From Albugo candida (Eukaryota; Oomycota; Peronosporomycetes; Albuginales; Albuginaceae), in assembly GCA_905220665.1 (NCBI GenBank), contig CAJNAR010000026.1, positions 62,001 through 126,000 of the forward strand: a stretch of DNA of 64,000 nt, given 5' to 3'. Position numbers and translations under genes: made by a program. The number at the start of each line of letters is the position of its first letter. Position 1 is the first letter of the stretch. Shown piece by piece: positions 39,646 to 50,921 of this stretch. Below the pieces are notes generated by a model. The model did no database searches, was not told where the DNA came from, and was given only the letters and a program-made list of their open reading frames with translations.

Positions 39646-41820
39646 TTATGAAATTATACAAGCGCAAGCTTTAATGCTTTCAACATTCTCACTCGCTTGT
39701 GTCAGTTCATTCAGCTTTCGTGCTTGTTCTTCCTTCTCCTTCATGACTTTCTCATACTGAGATTTCATTAACGCTAATTCCATATCCACTTCTTTGTGTC
39801 GCTTATTCAGAAAATCGACTTGTAAATTGACCGCTTCTTTCGCAACTTCAGCTTCCTGTCTATTGAACTGATAGGACGCCAATTTTGCCTCTAGCCGTGC
39901 AATTTCACGCTTAAGCTCTTCATTTTCTGCCTCCAGTCGAGCTTTCTCACTCGTAATCTCTGTAGAAATCGATTGAATCTTGTCCATTTCTGCCTCATAA
40001 AGCTGTTCTCGGGCTCCTACAGAAGCAAGTTGTTCCTTTACGTTTGTCACATCTGCTTCCAGCAACCGAATTTTCTTATCAAATATTTCCTCGCGTCTTG
40101 TTACCATGACTCGCATCGCCTCAGAATGCTTTATCTCCGAAAATGACATCAAACATTCCAATTTCGATGATCCGACTGCCTGAGCCATAAACGTATCTCG
40201 AAATCGCGTCCATACTTTATTCAAGCTATGAAAATCACTTTGACATTCTTCCGAAATTTTAGTCGTGTCTGAGAACTCAATGAGAAATGGTTGAACGATG
40301 TCATTGTACAGCTTCTGTAGTAACGACTGACACACTTCCTGGCAGATTTTTTCATTTCGATCGATTAATTTCGTCCGTTCTGATCCAAAGTGCTGCTGCA
40401 GTTCTTTCTTCATTTTGTCCGCATACTCTCCCATCGATTGTCTTTTAAATAGCTCCAAAGCCTTAATTTCCTTCTCATTGAGCATTTCCTGAAGCGCATT
40501 CTGTTCCACAGGTAATGTCACAGTCGATAATTCCCCTCGATGCATTTCCATAGCATTCTGTCGAGCTTTACGAGACTCTGACTCTGCCACCGATTGCCAC
40601 GCAGATGAGATCACAGGTATGCTGCCACTATTGATGGACCCCACGTACGATTGCACGAGCCCAGCGAACATGGATCCATTCATACTTTTGTCTTGGATTC
40701 TTTTGGGCTGAAGTGTTTTCTCATCAAACACAAGTTTCCGTAGCTTCTCGACTTGAAATTGAAATTCTGGTCTTGTATTTTTTAATGATAGATCGCTTTT
40801 CTGAAGCTCTTCTTCGTCAAGCACAGGCCGAAGGAGTGTCATGCAATCCCGCTCACGAAAAAATTCCTTCATCATCGCTCGAAGTCGATTTCGCTCGATA
40901 TTAGACGGTATACGCGGCGCTTGTTCCGCTAACGCTTGCTCTAAATATTCGGAAGGACTGATCGGATCTCCATCTTCATCGACGAGTTCCAATGTGAAAT
41001 CACGAAGGAGCCATAAAAAAGATGGAAAAATTGAGTGTAAGTGCATCATATCGTCCGAATCGCTTGTATGAGGCTTATTTGCATCGAGTCGAATATGTTT
41101 GGCTAGATTTGCAATAAATGAAAGTCCATGGACAGCCTTCTCGTCGATGCTTCCTTGGCTGTTATATATGAGTTTCGAAGATAGTAACGCGGTCAAAGAG
41201 AAAATTCTTATGTCGTTATCCTGAGAGGCTTTCAGACCGCCCAGGCCTTCCGTATCGAGGAATAACACAGCCATGGTTTCCTGTTTTGATGTGGTCCACA
41301 TATACGGACTTTTATAGAGCCAGATTCCGTGCGTGCATCGCTCAATGGAAGATGCTACAGGGAAGGTCTCCTTCGGGTTCAGCAGCCAATTCAGTAGAGA
41401 TGATTTCCCTGTTCGATAGAGTCCTGCAATTGCGACAATTGCAACTGGATGAGAAATACTAGCGATAAATTCGAGTGCTTCAGAGTCAATTGATAGCTTA
41501 TTTGTATCTTGGTTGAATGTAATGAATGGTAGAGGTTTCTCGGGGAACGACGCGAGTTGGCTGTCGTTATCACATGTTTCCGCAGACGGTGATACGTCTG
41601 AAGGGGATACAAGAACATCTTCGTACTCGTCCGTATCGCCTTCGTTGTCATTGGAATCGTAGGACAGTGTTCGTCGACGGGGGCTTTGCGCATGCCGCTT
41701 TTTACGCGGACTTCGGATTCCCATTAAAATCGAAGCGAATGGATTCAAACGTCGCCCGTAGATAAGGTTAACGTTACGCCACTTTATGTACAAGATCGTA
41801 CCGTACCTCGCGTTATTCAT
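39646..41820 (-). CDS. Guanylate-binding protein (GBP/atlastin-type) GTPase with CaaX box
   Basis: 724 residues from ATG at 41820. A downstream ATG at 41724 (MGIRSPRKKR) may be the real start, because 41820 lies only 11 bp from the divergent start at 41832. GTPase elements are P-loop GLYRTGKS (133-140), switch Thr in R-C-T-H-G-I-W (163), DTEGLG (189-194) and the R-D guanine motif (LLRDF). A helical middle domain and a long C-terminal coiled coil (about 560-715) follow. The last four residues, CIIS, form a prenylation box like that of human GBP1. GBPs are dynamin-like GTPases that oligomerise on membranes; prenylation anchors them. In an oomycete the likely role is membrane remodelling rather than interferon immunity. 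Confidence 0.9.
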   Translation of the reverse strand: MNNARYGTILYIKWRNVNLIYGRRLNPFASILMGIRSPRKKRHAQSPRRRTLSYDSNDNEGDTDEYEDVLVSPSDVSPSAETCDNDSQLASFPEKPLPFITFNQDTNKLSIDSEALEFIASISHPVAIVAIAGLYRTGKSSLLNWLLNPKETFPVASSIERCTHGIWLYKSPYMWTTSKQETMAVLFLDTEGLGGLKASQDNDIRIFSLTALLSSKLIYNSQGSIDEKAVHGLSFIANLAKHIRLDANKPHTSDSDDMMHLHSIFPSFLWLLRDFTLELVDEDGDPISPSEYLEQALAEQAPRIPSNIERNRLRAMMKEFFRERDCMTLLRPVLDEEELQKSDLSLKNTRPEFQFQVEKLRKLVFDEKTLQPKRIQDKSMNGSMFAGLVQSYVGSINSGSIPVISSAWQSVAESESRKARQNAMEMHRGELSTVTLPVEQNALQEMLNEKEIKALELFKRQSMGEYADKMKKELQQHFGSERTKLIDRNEKICQEVCQSLLQKLYNDIVQPFLIEFSDTTKISEECQSDFHSLNKVWTRFRDTFMAQAVGSSKLECLMSFSEIKHSEAMRVMVTRREEIFDKKIRLLEADVTNVKEQLASVGAREQLYEAEMDKIQSISTEITSEKARLEAENEELKREIARLEAKLASYQFNRQEAEVAKEAVNLQVDFLNKRHKEVDMELALMKSQYEKVMKEKEEQARKLNELTQASENVESIKACACIIS

Positions 41821-41831
41821 AATCCCTCATC

Positions 41832-43144
41832 ATGTATGCATTGCGATCATTGGTACAGCATGGAGGCAGCTCTTATAGATCATTATCACCAGTTCTGCAT
41901 CGATTAAGAATGATTTCGACGTGCGAATCGTATGCGTACAAACCAAGGAAACAATTTTCGCGCAGAGATGCGTCATTCTCACTTCGTACTATGTCTCAGG
42001 ACACACATTCGGAATTTGCAAATGTTCACGATGATATAAAGGCCACTATCGATGAAGCTGAAGAAAAGGCAAAACAAGAAAACGCTTACAGAAAAATACA
42101 GCATATGCCAATCCGCGCCATTCATGTCGCTCGTAAAATGGATTTGAACGCTTTATTCCAAAAACTGTACACGGACCGGCGACAAGTTTCACATTATTTA
42201 CATCGCGATTCCATCGTTCTAAAATTATGTGGATCTACCTCTCATTCGGTACCCGCCGCATCTAATTCTCAACTTGACCCTGAAATTCCTGGGAGCTTTT
42301 CGCATGTCGATTCTTCTTCATCCTTTACCCATTCCAAAGGTCGACGAGCCCAAGAAAAGTGGATCGTATACTTTGACTATGGCGCCCTGGTCTTCTTCAA
42401 TTGCGATCCTCCGCTCATCACCACGTTAACGCGCCACGCGAAGCGATTTTGCACCGATACTTTTGATAATCGCGGACATGACGAAGAATTACTACTGATC
42501 AGTAATCCGACGCTCACAAATTGGAGTGAATTGCTGGAAAACAACATTTTGGTCCAAGAGATCGATCATATCAATATCCATGTGATTGCTGGTGTCTTGG
42601 CACAAACGGTGGCTTTGGAGCATTATGAGCGTCAAATCGAAGCCATCTTGACTGAATTTGAGAATTTGAATGCTGCTGTTGAACGTCGACAGGGACCTCG
42701 TCGATCATCTCCCTTCTTTTTCGGTGGCTTGCTTGGATCCAAACAAACCGAACAGCAACATTATCGGCAGCTGTTTGAGATTGTTGCGACCAATAACACT
42801 TTGCTCATTGACTTGGTCAGTAAATTGCGTGTAATTGATCGGAAGCGACCTGGAGATGCGGAATGGAGTCATACGCGGTATCATCGAATGTGGGAAACAC
42901 TTTTGGAAGAATTTGAGCTGAATGAGCGCTTTAACAATCTCAATTTCAAGCTGGAGTTGATTCAACATAATACAAAGGTACGCAGCTTGCGGCAAGAATG
43001 TGTTTCATTTTTGACCTTATACTGCAGTTTTTTCTGGAAGTACTGGGGACCCATAAAAGTGAGCGTATGGAGTGGTACATCATCGTCTTGATAGCTGCCG
43101 AATTGCTCGTGAGCATATACGGACTTATTCAAGGGAAACACTGA
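41832..43144 (+). CDS. RMND1: RMND1/DUF155-family mitochondrial protein (two exons)
   Basis: Exons 41832-42977 and 43028-43144, joined over a 50-bp intron (GTACGC donor, CTGCAG acceptor, phase 0), give 420 residues. The N-terminus is a basic presequence. The DUF155 domain spans about 90-385: KWIVYFDYGALVFFNCD, N-W-S-E-L-L-E-N, VIAGVLAQTVALEHYERQIE and RYHRMWETLLEEFELNERF. Exon 2 restores the typical end FFLEVLGTHKSERMEWYIIV plus a membrane helix. RMND1 homologues sit in the mitochondrial inner membrane and support mitochondrial translation. An insert of about 40 residues (near 130-170) is Ser/His-rich. Confidence 0.87.
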
Positions 43145-43151
43145 GGTTGCT

Positions 43152-44338
43152 TTACGACTCTTTCCAGCGGGCGTGTTCGTGAGGTGCTTTCCTTGAAGTG
43201 AATGTAGCAGCTGAAGCCTTCCCACCACAAGATACATGATTCCAATACGCATTAAAGGAGCAGAAATCTTCAACATTCAGATCGACTCCTTTCGTTCGCA
43301 ACATGGCAGCTAGTAATTTCCGATATTGCTGCAAACTGCCATCCGCTTGGTCTTCCTTTGCTTTCACATGTTGTGATAAATGACTGGCGTCCAAGCACGT
43401 CAGATGCAATTGATGATACACAGCGAAGGAGATCTTGACAAGATGTCGCCAAGCCGATCCAGCAGAGAATGAAGGACTGACGTAATGATAATCGTAACGA
43501 AATGCGACCAAATGGACTCGTGTTGGCTGTTGAATTGGCAGAAAGCTGAGAACGGATTGTCCATTCGACCGAATTCCCTCTGGAAACACTACAATCGGAT
43601 ATGAGGCTTTTTGCAGGATTTGAGTCAGCGTTTGCGGTTTTGAGTGGTTGCTTCGGTGAATGGATGGAATGCGTAGTGCTTCATAGATTGCTTGGATGAG
43701 ATTGCATTCTTTCACAATCGCTTCTTTCTGAGACTCCTTTTTCGTCTCATAAAGCGGGAACACGAAATGAGGCGAATAACGTTTCGCCAAATATAAAATC
43801 TCAAAGAAATTGGTGTGGTTACACAGAATCAGATCTTTGGGTTTTGTTTGAATCAGATTGGATAGTGTCGATGAATTGCCTTTTGTCATTGTTGCGGGTC
43901 TAGTGATAAGTAGTAAACAATAGTTTTATGATATGGCGAAGAGAAACGCACATGAGTCCGAGTCTGCGGAGATTTGCTGGTTCTTCATTGATCAATACTC
44001 CAAAAATGAGTAGAAGCAATGAGCATATCAGATAATCAAGGATTCTTTGCAATAATCGGTTTAGCAATGGTATATATTGCTATGGATTATAGATATATAG
44101 AGGTTAGCAACATTCAGATATGTACATTCATACAACATACCAGAGGGAATGATACAATTGCGTGAATCAATAGTAAAGCGATACAAACAACGATAAAGGG
44201 AAGTCGTATAGTACAAAGCAGTGCGCTGAATGCGCACTGCCCAACTCTGACGATAAAGTTTCGATGATAGCGACGAGGAGCGGGAACGAAAGGATTGATC
44301 CCGGTAGCCAAATCGGACCATCGACTGAATTTTTCCAT
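43152..44338 (-). CDS. Lysophospholipid acyltransferase family protein (three exons)
   Basis: Minus exons are 44141-44338, 43952-44079 and 43152-43899; introns are 61 and 52 bp. The product has 357 residues. Exon 1 reads MEKFSRWSDLATGINPFVP and a membrane helix; exon 2 adds QYIPLLNRLLQRILDYLICS and a second helix. Exon 3 holds the acyltransferase core: N-H-T-N-F-F-E in the H-x4-D position (Glu replaces Asp) and VVFPEGIRSNG, the F-P-E-G-x-R-S-N-G motif. The N-terminal layout resembles yeast Loa1/Vps66-type enzymes. Its product is phosphatidic acid or another phospholipid at ER or lipid droplets. The Asp-to-Glu change might lower activity, though such variants exist. Stop codons of this gene and RMND1 are 7 bp apart. 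Confidence 0.8.
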
Positions 44339-44432
44339 ATGAATTTATTTGTAGCCAATACCAATCAATGTGTACACTATTTTCGACAAATCTAACTGTA
44401 CGTATTCACCGCATTCCAGTACACTTCACCGC

Positions 44433-44826
44433 ATGCGCGCGTCAAAAGCTCAACCGCAATGCGACTTAAAAGAACCCGTTGCTCCTTGGCGCAGAGATGA
44501 TATTCCAGATTACGGACCACTCAAAGAACGTCAGCTTGTAACAATATTCACATTTGTTGGCATTGTCGCGACGTTTGTGTACGAATCTACCGAGTAAATA
44601 TGTATACTGACTATCATTCTTCCTTACGGTAACATGTGTTCGAAGGTATTTTAATCAAATCGATCGATGGCTTGCTTACACGGCCATTTGGCTTCCGTTA
44701 TGGCTTCGTTTATTGGGTCATTTCAAGCCAAAGGAAGCCGACAATTTTGTCATCAAACAGGACACAAAAGCATCCATCCGATCCGAACTACAACAGCTCG
44801 CGCAAATCATTGAAGAAGAAGATTGA
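44433..44826 (+). CDS. Small membrane protein of unknown function (two exons)
   Basis: Exons 44433-44593 and 44646-44826 around a 52-bp intron (GTAAAT donor, TTCGAAG acceptor, phase 2) give 113 residues from ATG at 44433. A Pro/charged head (PVAPWRRDDIPDYGPLKERQ) leads into a membrane helix (LVTIFTFVGIVATFVY). Exon 2 adds a Trp/Leu-rich amphipathic stretch (WLAYTAIWLPLWLRLLG) and an acidic tail ending IIEEED. The size and single-span layout are like accessory subunits of mitochondrial membrane complexes, but I do not recognise it. Coding evidence: both exons are open and codon-like only when joined. Confidence 0.6.
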
Positions 44827-44871
44827 CTAGATGTAGAATGCTCGTTCACAGATAAACTTTATTTCATACCG

Positions 44872-46943
44872 TTAACTGTTACTATTGCGGAACCAGCTCA
44901 AGAAGCCGCTAGAACCGCCTTTGGATGCATTTTCCGGTCGTCTTTCCTCTGGAAGTTTCGTTCGTTCAACTATGTCGGGGAATGTCAATTCATTGTGCGC
45001 GATATCAAACAGTAGCGGTTTGCATGGGACAGCTTTAAACGCGGGCGGGACGACAATGAGATCGTACATTCGGTCAGGCTTTCCGCCATTGTACTCATGT
45101 TGACGATCCAATAAGGCTGGAAATCGCTTCGATCCTGCATCAGACACGACACTCAGTTTATCCAAACGCTTTTCCATGTTTTCCTGCTCTTTAGAATTTG
45201 CCAAAAAGTATTGAGCAATTGTACGGCTTTCAGCACCAATGAGCTCTTTTGAAGTTGTCTCTGCAAATTCTCTCAGTGTTTCATCGGTAGCAGCTGCATT
45301 TGACCTCATGATGGCTTTATATTGCTCCAGCAAATTGGACCCGTACTGGAACAATGTCATGGCTTCAGCAAATTTCTTCGTGCGGAGGTAGAGTTGAGCG
45401 TGCTGTGCTGCTCGAATTGCCCTGAACAAGCACGCGTAGGCTTGATATCGAGCATACAATACTGATTCGGTGTCATTCAAATGAGGAATCTTGAGAATAT
45501 CGGTCACATTCTGCATTAACATGTCCAAAATGTGAATGAGATTAGTCGGCTCTTGAGTCTGCTTCTTATCATTTTTGCAGTTGAGCTGCTTCATCAACGC
45601 GATTGAACGATCAATCTGCTTGGTCCACTTCAGAAATTGGACATATTCTTCGAGCAACTGTAAAACCTCGATGTCTGAATGGATCAAAGCGACACCGCTT
45701 TTGGCTTGCTGCTGCATGGCTGTTATTGCCGTCTTGATGGATCCCATCAGCTCATCAAAACAACTGAATAAGCGTAGATACAAGGCTTCCTCGTTTTTTT
45801 CGAAACCTTGCTTGGTGTCTTGTAATAGAGCACTAACCTCTTGTGTTTGTAAATACGCCAACAAAATTTTTTGTGGTTGCAGAGATATTGATTTCCCTTT
45901 CCAGCAAACCGTTTCCAATTTCTCTGCTTTTTGTTTTCGGGCTTCCAACAATACCGTTTCGATTTTCGATCGTAATAACGCATTGGAACCACTCTTTTCG
46001 TTCGATTCTGCTTGGTCTCCTTCTTCCGAGAAGCCTATAGCATTGCCTTGCTGTTGAGACAACCGATGATTACAAAATCGTATAAACGGATCCAATTCCT
46101 CAGCGGAGGCTTGGAAAAGCTCTTGTTGAGATACTGAGCCCACTTTAGCCAAATCTGCGTAAATCCTGCGAGCCGTGCGAAGCTGACGAAGAGCTTCTTC
46201 ATGCTCTTCTTTGTAAAATGCATAAATCCCCGTCATATAACCTTTATAAGCTTCAGCCTCCAAACTTGTTCGCCTGTGAAATCACAAATATAAACAAAAT
46301 GCTGTAAATCCGAAACAGACGTACGCATCAGCTTTCACCGCACAGACTGATTCGAGTCGCTGACTCCATTCCGCTGCCTTTCTGAGCCGCCCAGTGAGAT
46401 GGAATTTGATACGAGAACTCGCATCGTCTCCGTATTTTGCTTTTTCCAACGTGTCATCCTTTGCGCATGGATGAGATTGTGAAGCTGATAGCATTATTGA
46501 TCGTTCAAACCTCTTTCAATTGCATTGCATAGCCCCAAGCACGTTCCGTATTGTAAAGCGCAATATAGAGATGTCTAGTATTGTAATATTGGGATATGTC
46601 ATGAACAGTTTTGTGAGACGCGCTTGAAGGAAGCTTTACCTGACATCCGTTGATACTTCCGGTTCAATAGAGCGCTTTAAAAACGTCTTTCCTTTGCCAT
46701 GTAGGAAATTAGCAGATTTACGAATTCGACGTAGGCGTCTAGCGCAATATTGTCGGTAGCGCTGATAATCGCGATGACGTAATCCATTTTGCATTTGTGC
46801 ACTTTTGATCGTTTCTAGGACTGATTAGGAATGTAAGGAAGATACAGCGTGATTCTGAATGCATTCAAGTATGCTTACTTACTTGGGATACTGTATTGCT
46901 GTGTTTCTTCGGCGTCAGCCGACGACATTGTCACGTTCTCCAT
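44872..46943 (-). CDS. SRP68: SRP68, signal recognition particle 68-kDa subunit (five exons)
   Basis: Minus exons are 46883-46943, 46640-46814, 46511-46574, 46325-46458 and 44872-46273. Introns are 68, 65, 52 and 51 bp, all GT-AG, and frames join without a break to 611 residues (human 627). Diagnostic pieces are GLRHRDYQRYRQYCARRLRR, ERAWGYAMQLKE, KFHLTGRLRKAAEWSQRLE, ADARTSLEAEAY and the C-terminal FDIAHNELTFPDI ending in GFLSWF. The basic N-terminal part binds SRP RNA; the C-terminal end binds SRP72. It drives co-translational targeting to the ER. Single-frame reading finds only exon 5. It shares a 74-bp divergent promoter with the exosome gene. Confidence 0.92.
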
Positions 46944-47017
46944 TTATTGCGAGGTTCAGCTGGATCACCTTATTCTAGGAAAACACAATAGTTCAGGTCA
47001 TTGCATCCACCGCCACC

Positions 47018-47889
47018 ATGCAAAATTGTTATTTTCCAAATGTCGCAAAAAGCACCAAACTATCGGCAGACACAATTTGTCGCGCCGATGGGACTCGAAC
47101 GAGCATTGATCAAATACGTGCGACGTATATGCAAGTGGGTCTAATCCATAATGCAGCTGGATCAGCTTATGTGGAACTACAAGGTACAAAAGTGATTTGC
47201 GCTGTGTATGGACCCCGCAATGATCCCAGAGGTCGGAGAACATTCCATGAAGATGGACAGCTCATTTGCGATGTCAAATTTGCTCCGTTCGCTGAGCATA
47301 ATCACTCGCGAAGTCCTGGACAGGTTCGTTGTGTTCATGCGGTAACATCGCACACCAATCTCATGGATATTGCACATTAATCTAGGGTCCTGATGAACTC
47401 GACTACTCGCAAATCGTAACTAAAGCATTACTTCCGGCGATATTTCTCGACAAACTTCCAAAATGCGTCGTTTCTTGCTTCGTGGTGATCCTCCAAAGCG
47501 ATGGAAGTGATTTAGCTGCTGCCATTATGGCTGCATCCTTAGCGCTGGCCGACGCAGCGATCGAAATGTGCGACGTGGTGACCGCTTGCACTGCGGTACG
47601 TTCGATGACTCCCACACTAAAGTCTACATAACCAAGTCAAAATGGACAGGGAATCATTGACGACAAAGTTGTGGTAGATCCATGCAAATCAGAAGAGCAA
47701 CGCTCTCAGGGAAATGCAATGCTGGCGATACTTCCATCACTACAGAAAGTGACTTTCGTCATGCAGGAAGGGACCATCACTCATGAACAACTGGAAGACA
47801 TTTTGAATGTTTGCAAAGTTGCTTGTTCCAATGCCTTAAAAAAGAGAATGAAGGTCGCACTGACCCAAAATGTAAAAGAAGAGCGGTAA
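47018..47889 (+). CDS. RNA exosome RNase PH-like core subunit, MTR3/EXOSC6-like (three exons)
   Basis: Exons 47018-47323, 47386-47595 and 47650-47889 (introns 62 and 54 bp, all phase 0) give 251 residues. ATG at 47018 lies in the favourable context CCACCATG. The RNase PH fold is clear: R-A-D-G-T-R, GSAYVELQGTKVICAVYGPR, GQLICDVKFAPFA, LPAIFLDKLPKCVV, ILQSDGSDLAAAIMAASLAL and an end with LPSLQKVTFVMQEGTI. The G-x-L-x-C-D-x-x-x-A-P-F-A pattern favours MTR3/EXOSC6 over RRP41/EXOSC4, but the two are close. The exosome ring degrades and processes RNA 3' to 5'; this subunit is expected to be structural. It is tail to tail with lipoyl synthase. Confidence 0.85.
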
Positions 47890-47910
47890 GGAAATACAAG
47901 CAGTGTATTA

Positions 47911-49110
47911 TTATGCACGACTGTTTGCTGTTTTGTTCGATTTCTGCAGCAGTTTCGTCATAAAGAATTCTCCAGCTTTGTAGCTAGATCGAACCAATGG
48001 CCCGCTTGCTACGTATAAAAAACCCATTTTTTCGGCCAGCTTTTGCCATTCTTCAAATTGTTGAGGTGTGATGTACTCTTTGACCGGCATATGCTTCACG
48101 GATGGTCGCAGATACTGTCCAAAAGTGACGACATCAACGCTGTGGGCGCGGAGATCTCCGAGTGTTGCGACCACATCGTCAGCCTTTTCGCCTAGTCCGA
48201 GCATGATAGATGTTTTTGTCACCAGCGTTGGTACACATTGCTTTGCGTACTGCAGAACCGCCAGTGATTGTTGATAATTTGCGCGGTGATCACGCACACG
48301 TCGCTGTAGACGCTCAACTGTTTCAACATTATGCGCAAATACATCCAAGCCAGAGGTAGCCACAATCTCGACCAATTCTTTTTGACCTTGAAAATCAGGT
48401 GTCAGACATTCAATAATAATTCCAGGCTTTCGACGTCGTAAGAGCCGAACGGTTTCGGCAAAATGATTTGCTCCAAAATCTTCGTAATCGTCACGATCAA
48501 CACTTGTAAACACGACATAATCAAGACCCCAATCCGAAATAGCTTTCGATACTTTGTTTGGTTCTTCAGGATCTAACGGAGCTGGTTTACGACTTGTCTT
48601 GACAGCACAAAAGCTGCATCCACGCGTACACGTGTCTCCCATCAACATGATAGTTGCAGTAGCGACACCATCTTTCCCTCCTCCCCAACACTCTCCAATG
48701 TTTGGACAGCGTGCTTCCTCACAGACTGTAGCCAGTCCAAGCTCATTCACTGTTTTCTTCAGTCGCTCATAATTCGGACCTAAAGTCGGCTGAGCCTTAA
48801 GCCAACTCGGCTTTCGATTCAAAGCGGTCGGTTTTCGCGACGGTTTGTTGCTTCTCTCTTCGTTTTGAGCAGTGGTTGATACTGAAAATGCGTAATCAGT
48901 GAATGTCACTCCTTCATGAAATTCTTTTGCAAGTTGTTGGCGTAACGCTTCGAGTCGTTGTCCGCGCTCCGCATGATGTACAACCACCTCTTTAGAGGTT
49001 GAATAAGTTTTTACGTACAAAGCTGTGTTGCAGAGCTTTCTCCTCGCGTGATGTAGCTGCTGTGAGGCCCTATTACACCTCCTTAAACGATGACTTGTGT
49101 GCTGCAGCAT
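47911..49110 (-). CDS. LIAS: Lipoyl synthase, mitochondrial (LipA/LIAS)
   Basis: 399 residues, single exon, ATG at 49110. A basic N-terminal stretch is the presequence. The auxiliary cluster motif is [12 protein letters not shown] (C130, C135, C141). The radical-SAM motif is C-T-R-G-C-S-F-C (C161, C165, C168). The C-terminal R-S-S-Y (near 374-377) supplies the Ser ligand of the auxiliary cluster. It inserts two sulfurs into octanoyl groups on the lipoyl domains of pyruvate and 2-oxoglutarate dehydrogenases and the glycine cleavage system. It depends on Fe-S clusters made on IscU, two copies of which are in this window. Confidence 0.97.
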   Translation of the reverse strand: MLQHTSHRLRRCNRASQQLHHARRKLCNTALYVKTYSTSKEVVVHHAERGQRLEALRQQLAKEFHEGVTFTDYAFSVSTTAQNEERSNKPSRKPTALNRKPSWLKAQPTLGPNYERLKKTVNELGLATVCEEARCPNIGECWGGGKDGVATATIMLMGDTCTRGCSFCAVKTSRKPAPLDPEEPNKVSKAISDWGLDYVVFTSVDRDDYEDFGANHFAETVRLLRRRKPGIIIECLTPDFQGQKELVEIVATSGLDVFAHNVETVERLQRRVRDHRANYQQSLAVLQYAKQCVPTLVTKTSIMLGLGEKADDVVATLGDLRAHSVDVVTFGQYLRPSVKHMPVKEYITPQQFEEWQKLAEKMGFLYVASGPLVRSSYKAGEFFMTKLLQKSNKTANSRA

Positions 49111-50887
49111 TTATTCTTGCATGGGATGGTCACAATAACAGCCAGGCATTATCATTTAATCACATTGCTAGTCTTATACTATCACGTATTCACTGATCTG
49201 TACTATCCGAGGAAATTAATTGATGTTTTGAAGCACATCTTCCGCAAACGGTGCTGGTTTTTTATTTTGCAGCTAAATACTTTGAAAGTAAATTATTGTT
49301 CTTGTGAGAAAAGGTATTAACTCAATATTGAATGCTAAGAGAAATAGCATGTCAATATCCATTGGTATGCCTCGTCCGACAAGTATTGTAAGACCAGATT
49401 TATAACGAGGAGGTATGGCACTCGTTTAGCGGTGTAGACTACCGGGGTGGAATAAAGCGTTCTTTGCATCAATTCTTTATGTGCTAGAGATTCGATCATA
49501 AAAGTGCCCTACGCATTTATTGGCTCTTTCGAGGGGCAAGGAGTCTTTGTCTCCGTAGCCAGTCTCATTTCTGCTAATGAGGCTACCACTGGCTCACTAG
49601 AATCGGATAGAAGAAAAAACGTTGAGCAAGCTGTCTTGGTGTGGCAGGACAAGACACGTTAGGCGTCCATCATTCAGCCATTTAGCATCATCATGTGAGT
49701 TGGTCCCTTACGTCAGTCAACTTGAGTGCGAATGTGGCCGACTTGATTTTTCATTGACGACATGAAGGCTTTGAGATTATTTTCGTGTTCCTTTTCACGT
49801 CAGCCATTACAAAGGCTTGCAGCAGAATTTTACAACAGCTGACTTGTTGTTACCATTACATTGATGAGACAAGATCGATCTGATACGATATGAGGTTGCA
49901 CTGCGTACTTTGGTATTGAGCATTACGAAGACGGAACTACAAAAAATGAGAACACTAAACAGATTCGAAGTTCGGAACGAGCAATTCTTCCGAATTATGT
50001 CTAATCTGCTGTCGGTGCGTCTTCGGCTTCTATGTGATGACATTTAAGTTGTCACGCTTCTGACGATTCTATCAATGAAAGATGGATTCACCACGGCAGC
50101 AATTTGAACATAAGAGTAGCATTGTATGTTGAGCTGGATGACATTTTGTATTTCGAGAAATCTTTTCTTAAACTTTACCGACTTGACTGCTGAGCGCACT
50201 TCCATCACAGTATGTCTCACTCATGGATTAGTGAAGTACTTCAACTTGTTATGGCGTGCAGGCAAGACTGAGATTGTAAAGACGACCTGTATGAATGAGA
50301 CGACTCTGAAGGTCCAGTTAGCCTGTTTAAGAATTCGAGTGGTACGTTGAGTAGCTTGCACAGCGCCAGCCAGATCATCATGACAAAATAGTATCCTTAC
50401 ATTTGATAGTGGTGATGCAGACATCTCATGTGTGCAGAATCGTCAAGCATATCACAGTCTGAATATCCTCCCATATAAAGTGCGTAGATATGATAAATCA
50501 GCCTTATTTCATCTTTAAAGGATTATTTGGCAGTATCTCAAGTAATTTCAAGACATCTCACTTGGAGATAATCATCACGTTGCTTCCTTTGAAGCACCGA
50601 TCGGAGAATAACTATTTTCGAAACGACATGTTGTCTGCGGGAAAGTGTGATCAAGTTCATATGGTGCGATCGATGATCGCTTGTAATTTCTTCAGAAGTG
50701 CATTGTTAACGGGTATACCCTGTTGTATACGGATCTGGTAGAGGAGATGTTTTGGAGCACGACGTTCCGGAAATTGAGAAGTGCGTTTAGTGAGCATTAA
50801 AATGCTGACTACAGTATATATCAGAATCTTCAGCATGGTTTATAGTGCCCGATGTGGTCTACGCCACCAATACTCTCCCTCGACTTG
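49111..50887. other. Gene-poor interval left of the Tc1-like element
   Basis: About 1.8 kb with only short frames (for example 49807-50043 minus and 50490-50741 plus), none with a domain. It probably consists of old repeat DNA. Confidence 0.4.
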
Positions 50888-50889
50888 TA

Positions 50890-50921
50890 CAGTAGCCTAC
50901 AATAAGTATACCTTATTTTTC
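50890..50921. repeat. Left terminal inverted repeat of the Tc1-like element
   Basis: Begins CAGTAGCCTACAATAAGTAT and pairs with 51832-51863 with three mismatches in 32. Preceded by TA. Confidence 0.92.

Noticed and set aside
47080..47100. GGGACTCGAACGA resembles a reverse-strand tRNA T-arm
   Set aside because: It sits in exon 1 of the exosome subunit gene and no cloverleaf can be drawn.
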